DNA of 64,000 nt from Mangifera indica. Lineage: Eukaryota; Streptophyta; Magnoliopsida; Sapindales; Anacardiaceae. Under the pieces are notes generated by a model. That model was not told the DNA's origin. It worked only from the letters and a program-made list of their open reading frames with translations, and did not search any database. Made by a program: the position numbers and the translations under genes. How positions within the stretch are numbered: position 1 is the stretch's first letter; every line of letters starts with the position of its first letter. Positions 1 through 10,518 of the stretch are shown in pieces. Location: positions 7,378,001 to 7,442,000 of the forward strand of contig NC_058147.1 in NCBI RefSeq assembly GCF_011075055.1. The letters run 5' to 3'.

Positions 1-1263
1 TTCTTAATGACTATGTTATGTTGATGTTAAACTATATTAATTTTTGTATAAAATGGTCTAATGACTCAAATTGAAGGATTACATAGAACATTGTTTGTTA
101 GAGGATGTGTTCCATAAACAATAAATTACACATCCATGTGGAATCCTCTTGACTGGTTAGATCTAGTAAATATATCTACTCAATATACACTCATATGTTA
201 TACTAGATTGTCAAACAAACCATTTTGTCACATAATTGTTTTTTGATAAAGTCGTTTAATACTATGATAATATTAACCGTATTACATTTGTCTGTTGTCA
301 AGTTAATATTAGGATTATGGGCATTACTGGTGAGAATGGACAACATATGTGAACATAAGATATTAATCTAATTTACTTTAAATAAAAAACAATCAGATTT
401 ATTAACAAAAATATAATTATAATTCTAATACATAGATGTGACAATTGATTTTAGAGCACTTAAAAACATTCTCAATCTTCAAATGACATCTTTTCTAGTC
501 GCTTTCCTAAAAGAGGTAGGTGCAATTTTCTGCCTGATCTTCAATTTGCACCTTCCTAAATGTGTAATCTATTTCCAAGCTCAAATATCAGTAAATTTTG
601 TCAGGATTTAATCAAATACAAGCAAATCCTAAATCCCTATGAAGGTAAAAATATAACAAACAAAAGACTAAACATAACCCCCATACACATGCATAAGGTT
701 TACAGTGGTTTACTCTCCGTAAGAGAGCCATGTCCATTTTTCTAAAAAAACTATAGGAGGCTCTAGCAAGACTCAAAAATTGGTTCACTCTATACCTCCC
801 TTTAGTGATTCTCACTCTCTAATTGTAATAGTTTCTTCCTATTGTATTCCATTTCTAGCTCTAAAATTTAACCTTTTTTGTACTTAATATCTAAAATACT
901 ATTCCTAATATTACTCATAATTCATATCTTAATAAGACTTTTATTTAAATTCCTAAAAAATTATATTTTTATTCTTAATTATATTTTTTAAATAAAAAAT
1001 TATACATAAAAAAATTAGAAAAATTATATTCTAATTGGAATATTAATTTGAGATGAAGGAAGTTTCACAATTTTGATAAATCTTTCATAGGATTTCTATA
1101 TATATGACTGATTCAAGAAAGAACTAGAACCTCGTTAAGAGTAGGAGGATACAGAGTGGTTTCATTTCGGTTGTAAGTGAAAAAATTGATAACAAACTAA
1201 TATTGATCACAAAATTTTTCTCCATCAAGTGTAAGTGAAATTAGAATAGGGGAAGATTCTAAT
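1..1263. repeat. 3' flank module M0 of TNL-A (left end cut by window)
   Basis: Non-coding sequence downstream of TNL-A. It recurs with high similarity at 16640-17860, 18990-20270 and 53790-55070; landmark words such as ttcttaatgac, gaggatgtgttcc and ggaggctctagcaag appear in the same order in each. Short open frames here are not conserved between the copies. The module always lies directly 3' of a TNL gene and so marks the duplication unit. Its left edge is outside the window. Confidence 0.8.
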
Positions 1264-1320
1264 TTACATTGAATCAATGTTATATGAATAAGAAGAGAAT
1301 TTGTTTGTGGAACATTTGGC
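1264..1320 (-). CDS. TNL-A possible last mini-exon
   Basis: Tentative. Acceptor ACGATCTAG/GCC at 1321-1322 would add 18 codons ending NIDSM and a stop, in phase with the donor at 1497. The AG is absent from the matching site in B, C and the extra module at 17.9 kb (ctgg instead of ctag), so it is not conserved. Alternatives are read-through to 1197, or an acceptor near 1260 followed by a quick stop. Confidence 0.3.
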   Translation of the reverse strand, partial: AKCSTNKFSSYSYNIDSM

Positions 1321-4300
1321 CTAGATCGTAAGTGAAGTATAACAAATGAAAACCAATGACAAATGGCATTGGTAATGGTTTGATGCAATAAAGAAAGATA
1401 AACATGTGGCACATATACCCGAGAATCGAAGTAAAATAAGATCTTAAAAAGATAGATAACACAGTAAAAGGGAAAAAGAAATGGCAACTTATTTACCTTG
1501 TCTGGAATCAGATATCGACCAAGAAAACCACACTTCTTTACGTTGCAGTAGTGTAGTCTTTCAGCATATGAATTCTGAACATGAAATCGGATGCCTATGT
1601 CACGATATCTTTCACCTCTAGGTAAAAGTGGATCATCGAACTTGAAAGCAGGATAAAATCCCAGGAATACGTGATCTGATTCCACATAGTCGGGTCCAGT
1701 ACCATTGTCCCATACACTCCAAGTTCCGTGGATAACTTCTTCTGCACCATCTTCTCTCTTGAGCAACCAGTCCAAGCCAATCGCCAAACCTTGGTCTTTA
1801 TTATAGTCTCGAAACTCCACCACAACACAGATAAGAAGAGAAGTCAATTCACTACTGCAAATATTTGCCCATGGATACGTTACAGAAGAACCTGCAGCAC
1901 ACAAGGTAAACCATTCTGGAACTTCACTTCCCGGAAAACAGAAATAACTTCTATCAGTTTCTAGAAAAATTTCCTGTCCCGATCCCTGTAAAAAAAAAAA
2001 ATAAATAAATTGAAGTTAACCAGTAATGGAAATTATAAGAAATAAGGAAGAGTGTGGAGACCTTTTAGTTGTTCCCAACCATACATACCCTTGAAATTTG
2101 AAGATTCGCTGACACTCGAAATTGTCTCATAATTTGACTGCAGGAATTTTGATTCAGTTTGAAACAATTGCTGAAGTTAAATCTTATGCTGGGAGAAAAA
2201 TCTCTTTTCAGAAGATCTCGTAAACTTATGCAATTGTTTGCATTTATATTGCCCAATTTGCTTGGAAGCTTTGGCAGGATTTGAAGCCTCTCGCAATAGC
2301 TTACATCAAGATAAGATAATTCAGACAAGTGTTCTATACTTTCTGGAATGCTGTTAAAGAAGTTTCTGCCAAGAAGTAAACTTTTTAGCGATGATAACTG
2401 ACCAAGATTGTTCGGCAACTTCACAATACCACAGTTGGTCAGATCTAACTCTTCTAGACACCTTAAATTTAGAATGGATGTTGGTACTTCTCTTGTAGCC
2501 ACCCTCTCTGCTTTAAGCACCCTCAAAGCTTCTAAATTTCCCAATTTATCAGGCAATCCATCAAGTTTTAAACACCACGACAGATTGAGATATTGAAGAG
2601 ATTTCAACTGGTAGATATTGCTTGGGAGCCCCTGAAGCATTAAGCAGTCCTTAAGATTTAATATAACTAGTCTGGATAAATTCTCTATTGATGAGGGCAA
2701 ATCCTCAATTGCAGTTTCATCTAAATATATCTCTTTCATATCCCACGAGGCCTGTGGAAACTGCTTGAGTTTCAAACATCCAGAAAAGATAACTTTTTCG
2801 AAAGATGCTACATGAATGTCTGTTGGAAGACTCTCGAGGCTTCTGCAGTGCCTTAGATTTAACATATGAAGCTCATATTTGCAACCGTGAATGGACGAGG
2901 AAATCTCACGTAAACTTGTACAACCTTCCAGAACCAAAATTTTAACATTTGGAGTCAATGAGAGATCTTGGCTTCTCAGACGTTTGGAAAAACTTAGATC
3001 AATACGTTTCAAATTAACAAGCTGTAACATAAAAAGTAACCTAAATTAATTAGCACTCTGATAATGACAACAGAAGAAGAAAATATCGTAATACAAAAAT
3101 CACTGCATTACCTGAACACTTGACCAAAGTTGTTCAATATGGCTATGAGGCATGTCAAGTGCAACAAGGTTCTTTGACAGAAAATTTGGCTGCAATGATT
3201 CCAATGGACATCCATACCAGCATACGTATCGTAGCTCAGAAGAAATAAAACTAAGCTTGTGGGAAACATGCACCTTATTGATATTATCCACTGAGTTATG
3301 TAGTTTAAAGAATCTCAGTTGATCCATCACTCCTAAAGAAGAAGGTTGTAAGTATATGTTCTCTGCTTGCTGAGACATGTCTAAACATATGCCTTCGATT
3401 GCATTAGACACCTGATACCATGGAAAAAAAATTTCTTAGCTACAAACTTATTAAGAGTTTATAAGCCCTGAAAAATGATAATAGATAGACCAAAACACAT
3501 TCAATAAAATTATGTGTATAAACAATGTTGTGTCATCATATGATTGGATAATTAAAAATTAAAGATAAACCAACATCCAATCATATGATAACACGTCGTT
3601 GTCTGTGTACAAAAGTTATGCATATAACACTACTCAAACACATTTATGCCAACCTAACAAAAGTCGAAACATAATTCTTATACAATAAAACAATATGTAC
3701 ACACTCTTTAATACACGATTGAGTATATAGATAATGTATTATCCTATAATAAGGTAATTTTGAATAAATAATAAAGTAATACTCAATTATACAATGACAC
3801 ATCATTTATATACTCAATTATATTATAAAAAAATGTATGCACAACATTGTTCATTTTATATAGATGATATTATGTTAGATCTCGTATATATAAATTAACA
3901 AATCTAACTTTATAAAATGTCTTCAACACCCACCTTGTTTTCCTTCAACACACTATCAATATCTCTATAGTACCATAAACGGCTACGTGTACCAAGATTT
4001 CTTGGGGATTCTTGTCGGACAATTTCCCTTCCCATATCTTGAAGCAAAGTGTGCATTGTTACCTTATTATCTCTCGATATGTTCATGAGACAATTGTCTT
4101 TGAGAACACTTACTTCGATTCCAGCCTCCAAGTAACAAGCATTCAAGAAATCCATCACAAATTTTATATTCTCGAACTTAAGGAAACATGCAATATCTAG
4201 AAACATATTTTGTTCATCATCACTCAGTCCCTCGTAACATACTTTTAGTACATTGTGAATATCCTTATGAGAAATTATTTCTAATCTATTTATTGCACTT

Positions 4301-5698
4301 TCCCAAATTTGTTTTGACTTACCAAGTAAATAACAACCCAACACTTTAAGAGCTAATGGAACACCTTCAACATATTTTACAACCCTTTTTGATAGGTCAT
4401 TATAATCTTTGTCAGGATTACTTTGCTTAAAAGCATACCAACTAAAAAGTTTGAGAGCTTTATCCTCAGACAATCCCTTCATCTCATATATGTATCTTTC
4501 ATACACTCTACAATTTCGAAGTACTTGTTTATCTGTAGTTGTTATAATAATTCGACTTCCTTTACCTAAGGAATACATATCTCCAACTAAATATTCTATT
4601 TGACTAAAAGTTGTCATATCATCAAAAACAATAAAAACCCGTTTTCGTCTAAGCATTGTTTCTGTTGCTTTGAAATTTATCACCAAATCAGCACGTTTAA
4701 AAATAGTTGAAAGAAGTTCTTGTCGCATTGGTTCTAGTTGGTTAGGACTCATTGATTTTTCCCTAATATTGTTAGCAAAATAAGAACCCTCAAAACGACT
4801 TCTTATTTGGTTGAATACACAATTTGCAATAGTTGTCTTACCTATACCAGGCATTCCCCAAATTCCTATAACATGGACACTTTCCAACGGAGTGCTCAAT
4901 AAATCTATAACATGGGGGATGGTTGATGCAACACCAACCAAATCTCCGTAAATATTAGTCGGGATCATTTTGTTTAGTGTCAACCAAATATCTTGGACAA
5001 CTTTATTTGCAAGACTATAATCGAACCTAGCAAAAATGAAAAGCAAAGTGTTATAATGCAATAAATCATTAAGAGATGGAAAAATCTAACAAAAGTGAAA
5101 AACAAAATGTTACATATAATGTGAAAATTAAATTAATCAGCTGACACTGCAGGGTACGAAATTAAAGAGTAGAAAATTACGGGTCCTCTTCAGTTGATCG
5201 GCCGGATATATTAGCTGCTTCTCTCAAAGCATTCTTCCACTGCAGCACCTTCTCTTCACATTGTTCTTCTGTCCTTTGTACCCTCTCTAACTTCCCCTCA
5301 TCCATACTTACTAGAAGATTTGCAAATCCGTCTCCGAAATATCCAGTTTGATGCCTTACATCTGATGGATTGACACGATAGAAAACTGGTATTACCACCT
5401 GTTTTTCCGTATTCCTGCACTCCAAGATCTTCACAAGTTCTTCCAGACACCATCTTGAAGATGCATAACCTTTCGAGAAAATGACAACTGAAATCATGGA
5501 ATGCGAAATTTTCTTCATAAGATATGAAGAAATGTGCTCTCCTCTCTGAAAACTGTAATCGATGAAAACATCAATACCAGTGCTCTGCAAAATTTCATGT
5601 AAAGTGTTGGCAAACGTGTGGCGGGTGTCATCACCACAGAAACTGAGGAATACCTCATGCTTGTTCACTTCAACCGTAGTGGAAGAAGAAGAAGCCAT
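1264..5698 (-). CDS. TNL-A: intact TIR-NB-LRR-C-JID immune receptor
   Basis: Predicted intracellular immune receptor. In this family the LRR/C-JID part recognises a pathogen effector or guarded host protein, NB-ARC switches nucleotide state, and the oligomerised TIR acts as an NADase. Coding exons on the minus strand: 5698-5181, 5026-3934, 3411-3112, 3021-2089 and 1985-1497, with a tentative last exon 1320-1264. All introns are GT-AG; phases are 2,0,0,0,0. About 1129 aa with the last exon, a normal TNL length. Motifs: TIR 13-160, P-loop GMPGIGKTT 230-238, kinase-2 RVFIVFDD 302-309, RNBS-B GSRIIITTT 328-336, GVPLALK at about 393, FLDIACF 447-453, MHT in place of MHD 496-498, LRRs about 600-940, C-JID about 949-1111. 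The start ATG has A at -3 and G at +4 and heads a Ser-rich leader, as in B and C. No frame break seen. The 3' end is the uncertain part. Confidence 0.9.
1497..1985 (-). CDS. TNL-A exon 5: C-JID (post-LRR) domain
   Basis: 163 codons after acceptor TTTACAG/GGATCG. Shows GSGQEIFLETDRSYFCF, PGSEVPEWFT, SSELTSLLICVVVEFRDYN and GTWSVWDNGTGPDYVESDHV, matching the C-terminal jelly-roll/Ig-like domain that in TNLs such as ROQ1 and RPP1 takes part in effector binding. A donor CAAG/GTAAAT ends it at 1497. If that donor is skipped the frame stays open to 1197 with a hydrophobic, intron-like tail. Confidence 0.85.
2089..3021 (-). CDS. TNL-A exon 4: leucine-rich repeats
   Basis: 311 codons, phase 0, acceptor TTACAG/CTTGTTAAT, donor AGG/GTATGT. 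Starts LVNLKRIDLSFSKRL and runs through about ten LRRs (LKDCLMLQGLPSNI, LKSLQYLNLSWCLKLDGLP, LEELDLTNCGIVKLP, LSYLDVSYCERLQILP). It is six codons shorter than B and C near the end, around NNCISLRDLLKRDF. Confidence 0.92.
3112..3411 (-). CDS. TNL-A exon 3: NB-LRR linker and first LRR
   Basis: Phase-0 exon of 100 codons between acceptor GGTATCAG/GTG and donor TTCAG/GTAATG. Begins VSNAIEGICLDMSQ, then LRYVCWYGCPLESL and LVALDMPHSHIEQLWSS, the typical linker of TNLs (IEGI, ELRYL.W, L..L.L..S.IEQLW). It lacks two codons that B has in the loop near KLSFISSELR. Confidence 0.9.
3934..5026 (-). CDS. TNL-A exon 2: NB-ARC domain
   Basis: Encodes the nucleotide-binding switch. The acceptor TTTTTGCTAG/G joins phase 2 to give PFDYSLANKVV. 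It contains P-loop, RNBS-A, kinase-2 ending in DD (TNL type), RNBS-B, RNBS-C (WYAFKQ), GVPLALKVLG, RNBS-D and MHTLLQDMGREIV. Its donor is AAG/GTGGGT, weaker than B (GTAAGT) and C (GTGAGT). Length 1093 nt, the same as in B and C. Confidence 0.93.
5181..5698 (-). CDS. TNL-A exon 1: TIR domain
   Basis: Encodes residues 1-172 plus two bases. TIR signature: EVFLSFCGDDTR near the N-terminus, GIDVFID, VVIFSKGYASSRWCLEEL with the catalytic-type Glu of WCLEEL, then VIPVFYRVNPSDVRHQTG. The usual FRGEDTR reads FCGDDTR, and the segment after FID (YSFQRGEHISSYLMKKISHS) departs from the NELKRGEHISSSLMKEISDS shared by B and C. The donor is GACCC/GTAATT, and the first intron codon already makes a stop (CCG TAA). 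Confidence 0.93.
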
Positions 5699-8130
5699 CC
5701 TACTTTAATCACTTTGCAAAAATTAACCAGCAACTTCGGGAGAAGCAATATAGAAAGTTTGCTAGAGTAACATCTTCAGCAACGAAAATAATAATATTTT
5801 TCCTCAAAAAAAACTATCATGAAAGTAGGTTCGCTTCATCTGCAATGCTACTTCCTTGAACTTTCCTGAAATTGTAAAAGAAGGCCGCTCGCACGCCTTG
5901 TCTGACTTTTGTTGGACTTATTTGCCAAAAGACTTTGTCCCACCCAAAGTTTGGCCCATTCATTTAATTCTTATCCATTGAGTTTGAAAATTTAAGCACG
6001 CACCAATCATTTAATTATGTTAATGTTTTTTATTCGTTTAATCATAAATTATCGATTTACCCTTTTAATAAAAACAATAACAAAAATATCCTCATACACT
6101 AACATTATTTAAATTCATAGTTTCTGTAAGTGATTTGTTTATAATCATCAGTGTTGTTAGCTTAATCATAAATTAGTGGTACTGGTCAAATTACTTACTC
6201 CTACCAAAGGCTTAGTCTATTCACAAATTCTCACCCATTAAATTTAAAAAAATCAAATACTCACATATCATTCACCCATTAATCATAAATTATTGATTTA
6301 TCTTTTTTAATAAATATAATAAAAAATAACTTCCATAAATTAATGATTTATATAATTGATTTATTTCTTGTCATCAAATGTTGCCAAGATCTTCAATCTC
6401 AACCCTTCAATCTCATCCCATCAATCTCATCAATAAACAAAGCTTGACCACCCAAATTATTATCCTCAACCCATATTATAGTTGAAACATCTATTCTGTA
6501 AACATTGACTGGGCACAAGGTAATAAAATCTACTATGAAAAGCTGATTATCAATTGTTACAACATATAGTGCTCATTGTAATTATACAACTGTATAAAGA
6601 CTTGCTCTTGCTTTCAGGTAAAAGGAAAATTATGGAAAAAAAATATCTGAAAATACAGAAGGAAAAGAAGCAGAAGCATCACTGGAGAAGAAGATGAATC
6701 CAGGTCAAGCTGGAGGAAACAACTGGCATGGCATTGGTGAAAATAAGTTTTTGCCCCTTTTGTCTTAACTTGAAAATAATAAATTATTTTGCCTGTTTTG
6801 TCTTTGATGACATTGGTGAAAATACTTTGTTATTGTTCATGATGACAGGGTTCAAGATTCACTAAAAGATTAAAACTCGATTCTTCAGTAATAACCAAAT
6901 TTATCTAATATGAGCATTCATCTGTTTAAACAAATAGTTATAATATGTTGAAAATCGGTTAATTGAATTGATTTGATAATTTTTTGAATTGAAATGAATT
7001 TTCAATTTTAAAAAAAATTATAAACTAAAACTGAATTAATTTAAAAATTAATCGATTTTAAATTAAATAAAAAATACTAATTATGGTGGATGTTCTACTC
7101 ATTTTTAGGTCTAAATTTTATAATTAATAATTCATTACTTATGAGTTGAAAATAACTCTAAAAGTTGGATTTGTTGTGGGTGTGATTACAACACTAAATA
7201 GTTTTACCTTTAAAAAATAATCTAATCAGATATGATAGTTGATGGGTTTTATATATGAACTCAAAAAAATATCTAGGAGTTGGAATGTGTATTGTTTTAT
7301 TCATGCGTCATTAATACAGTAAATTTTTGAACTGTAGTGTGTTATTACTCGTTGACTGACTAAAAAACGACTCTGTGTGAACAAACACGCTGTAAATTTC
7401 AGGATGCTTCAGTTTTGAACATACGTGGACTAACCATAACCATACAGTTTAAAATCAGAAAGAGTACAGACAGCTTTTACACTGTAAGGGACGTGTAGCA
7501 AAGCTTTAATAATTAATGGACAGGACATTGTAAGACGTAATAATACAAAGCTTTCAATATTGCAGGGGGCCATGGAAGACTTTTCATGAAACGCGTGAAA
7601 ACTTTAAAAATTTAAAGTTGTCGCATCAGAAGTCACATGAGCTGGAAAGATGTGTGCTGGCATGATCTGGAGCACTTCTTTGGAGACCTTTGGCGAGAGT
7701 TGCGGCAGCACAACATCCAGATGACCAGAAGGGGGTGAGGAGAATCTGGATTTTGTGAGAAAAAATCAATGGTAACCGGATTAGACAGATCATGGGTGCA
7801 GTACACAGGAAACGAATCTGCCTGTAGACATTTACAAACATCAAGATTTGCAGGAAGGTACGTCTGGCATGGATAAAGAGAGCAAGATGGCTCACATCCC
7901 GTCATTATATTTGTACTTTCGTTATCAATACTATCATCATAATTTTATTGGCTAATTATCTATATTATCATTAAAATTTATAAATAAAAATAAAAATAAA
8001 AAAAATAAAATATTTTTTAAATTTATAAAAACCTTTAGAATTTTTATTGACACTAATAATATTTTTAAAAATCATAATTTATCTCTAAAATATATGATTA
8101 TATATCATTATTACTCATATATATGGAAGC
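5699..8130 (-). promoter_or_regulatory. 5' flank and probable promoter region of TNL-A
   Basis: About 2.4 kb upstream of the TNL-A start with no believable gene. The first ~1.9 kb is repeated upstream of B (24727-26600) and partly of C (59807-60720). Immediately upstream a short conserved leader precedes the ATG. A segment at about 5942-6491, with repeated CCCACC/CCTACC..AAAG words, looks like MITE-type DNA and is missing from the C copy. No TATA box or regulatory motif can be assigned with confidence. The two overlapping open frames at about 7626-7905 have no recognisable family. Confidence 0.5.
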
Positions 8131-8900
8131 ACTAATACAATTTTTATTATTTTTAATTGAAATTTATATAAATTTTAAGAGCAAAGTTTTATTTTATTTG
8201 ATTTTTTTCATCTTTCCAAGAATTTTATAAAAAGAAATTAATAGATTTTGTTATAAAATTTGACAAATAGGCGGCTGATTAGCACTTCAAAAGGGTGGGA
8301 ATATAATTTCATCAAACCTTAGAGGGAAAAACTCATTTCACCTTTTTTTCTTTTTTTTTTAATAGAATTAAAGCAACAGTATACCATTGGAATATATGGA
8401 TGAATATGTCATTAGTCAAAAGATCTGTGTCTCAATAATCATTAGAGACAAGAAGGGCCAAATTTGTAATTATCTGTTTATACATAAATGCGTCAAATAT
8501 TTGTACTGTACTTATGCGTTCATTTTTCTTAATAAAAATATAGAAAACTTTCTTTCTTGTAGAATCATTTTTAGTGCTCTAAGGCATTTGTTTTTGTTTC
8601 ATTTTTTGCTTTATCTGCCATTCATCGTTGGATCCTATCAACAAATTAGATATTTGAAAACTATTGACATCAAATTTTATCTCATTTGGTACTTTTGTGT
8701 TTCTCGTGTCCTAACGTGACGTCAAAAAGAAGAAAATGGGAGATAGGGCAGAAGTCAAAGATTTCTCGCGAGAGGAACTTGGAGAAGCAAAAAGACGCCG
8801 CCAAGGGTAAACTTTCAGTTAGATTCACGCTCTCAAATTCATCTAATAACAAAACTCTCTCCTTCGATTTTACCTAAAGCTTTCGACACTATCCGAAAGG

Positions 8901-9893
8901 ACGTCTGGTCAATCTGATTCTATTATCTCTCTGTTTTTCTCCATAACACTGATGCTGCCAACTATCGAATGTGAATTACACAGAAAGAGAATGAATAGGG
9001 TTAGACAAGATTCAGAGAACAACAGAAGAACAGAAGGCATAGAATTGCAACTGAGTAACTGCCTCTCAAATTTTCCCACCTGTACAATACATTCGTGCCA
9101 CAATTGCCGAATTAACTTTTCCAAAACGCAGCGCATGACTGATATAAACGGCGAAGCATTACTCTGTTATTTACAACACAAACGACACCGTATAATTTAG
9201 CCATACAATTCCTATTGCACTAAACGACGTCGTGCTATTGATATTCATTTGCCGGAACGACATCTTCCACTGCCAACGACGACAGCTTCTGTGTTTCTTC
9301 CATCAATCACCAGAATTGCCAGATCTTCAAACATCTTTGCACCAGAAATTCCATTCTCCTTTGTTCAATTCACATCAAACACGTTTCAATTTCTATATTA
9401 ATTTAACTCTTGTTTTAATTTATCTTATTATTGTGATCAGTTTTTGAATTGTTGTTAAGCAGGTTGAGTTTATGGCAAAAGATAAATTAATGGAGATTAT
9501 GCCTAATATGAGAATGGATTCTCTCAATTTCATCTGTGTATTTTCTAAATTTCCCCTTCTTTGTGAAATCGAAGCTTTTATGTTATTGTTAATTTTAGTT
9601 TATGATAATTTTTAATGGTTGAGTTGTTTCAAATGGCGGGATTATTTTGGTCCCTTCTTCTCTCAAATATCCGTTAAAGTGCTGGAGTGGCACACCGTGG
9701 CTTTGAAGAAGAGAGGAAAACGCACAATTCGGCCTCCTCAGTGGATCCCCGTCGGTGTGTATTAATGTGTTAATTTTTATGCTTAATTTCTTAATGTAAT
9801 CTTTGTTTATTAATATAAAGTTGCTAGTTACTCAGGACATTTCAGGTTGTACCATTCCATTACATAGAGATATCCAGACTTCTTTTTTGACCG
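8901..9893 (+). pseudogene. PSF2: GINS complex subunit PSF2 pseudogene, copy 1
   Basis: Decayed genomic copy, introns kept, of PSF2, a subunit of the GINS replication complex that works with CDC45 and MCM2-7. Exon 1 at 8901-8942 reads SGQSDS but its start is ACG and an extra T shifts the frame. Exon 2 at 9463-9537 reads VEFMAKDKLMEIMPNMRMDS after GTTAAGCAG. Exon 3 at 9640-9754 reads DYFGPFFSQI and VALKKRGKRTIRPPQW, but its acceptor is CGG rather than CAG. A fourth piece at about 9842-9893 reads VPFHYIEISRLLF and then shifts frame. The piece 8943-9367 is absent from copy 2. Not functional as seen. Confidence 0.82.
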
Positions 9894-10059
9894 GTAAACA
9901 TTAATGCATTTATTTTTTAATTTTAGTGTAAAATCATCTATTATATCAAACAATGTTGATATCAACTGTAACTACACATGAAGAGATGAAATATATATGG
10001 TTTATGGTTAGTTTCAAAATATTGAAAAATTTTCTCACAAAAATTTTCAAAATATGGTC

Positions 10060-10518
10060 AGTTTATAGATGCATCATGTATATTAAAAACTACCATAGCG
10101 GTTTAGCAGAACTTTCTCCTGTTGGCAATACCTTCTTCTTTTACTCTTGTGGTGGAGTGTGTATCATGTTTAAATCAAGATGGGACAACTCTGCAGTATC
10201 CACATGAAACACACATCATATTAAAAGTGATCGATGAACCCTTGAGTCTTCTAAGACCTTTAGAGAATGAAATAGTATGAATGTTTGTGAAAATTCAAGA
10301 AAAGGTTAACAGGTCTCAATACGATACTTTTATAATAAAAAAAAAACAATGATGACCATTTACTAATCATGTACGATCATTCACATGAATCATATCATAT
10401 CACAATGCTACCTGGTATATATGATATTTCAAATCTTTGGGATACATAATAAGATATTAGATAAGGTTAACTCGAGATAATAAACGTCTGTTTATCCATC
10501 ATGTATGACCATTCACAT
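10060..10518. repeat. Left part of 3' flank module M1, before the hAT insertion
   Basis: Matches 52665-53090 in order (aaaaactaccata, tacataataagatat, aaggttaact, gataa). The module is broken at 10518 by hAT-1 and resumes at 15933 with cacatgacctaacattatctaat, exactly the word that follows in the uninterrupted copies at 18290 and 53088. Confidence 0.75.

Noticed and set aside
1197..1496. Hydrophobic C-terminal tail of TNL-A that could be a membrane segment
   Set aside because: T-rich sequence after a good donor, interrupted in B and C; most likely translated intron.
1728..1964. Plus-strand open frame, also at 20692-20970 and 55831-56067
   Set aside because: It is the antisense shadow of the conserved C-JID exon; its conservation follows from the coding strand.
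2408..2596. Plus-strand frame within the LRR exon, conserved at 21431 and 56528
   Set aside because: Antisense shadow of TNL exon 4, with no start context or family.
7626..7905. Two overlapping minus-strand frames of about 90 codons
   Set aside because: Different frames of the same DNA, no recognisable motif, and not preserved in the matching flanks of B and C.
8739..8809. ATG-led plus-strand frame reading MGDRAEVKDFSREELGEAKR
   Set aside because: Stops after 24 codons, lies upstream of the PSF2 exon 1, and the copy at 45541 has a frame difference; probably 5' leader DNA of the old PSF2 gene.
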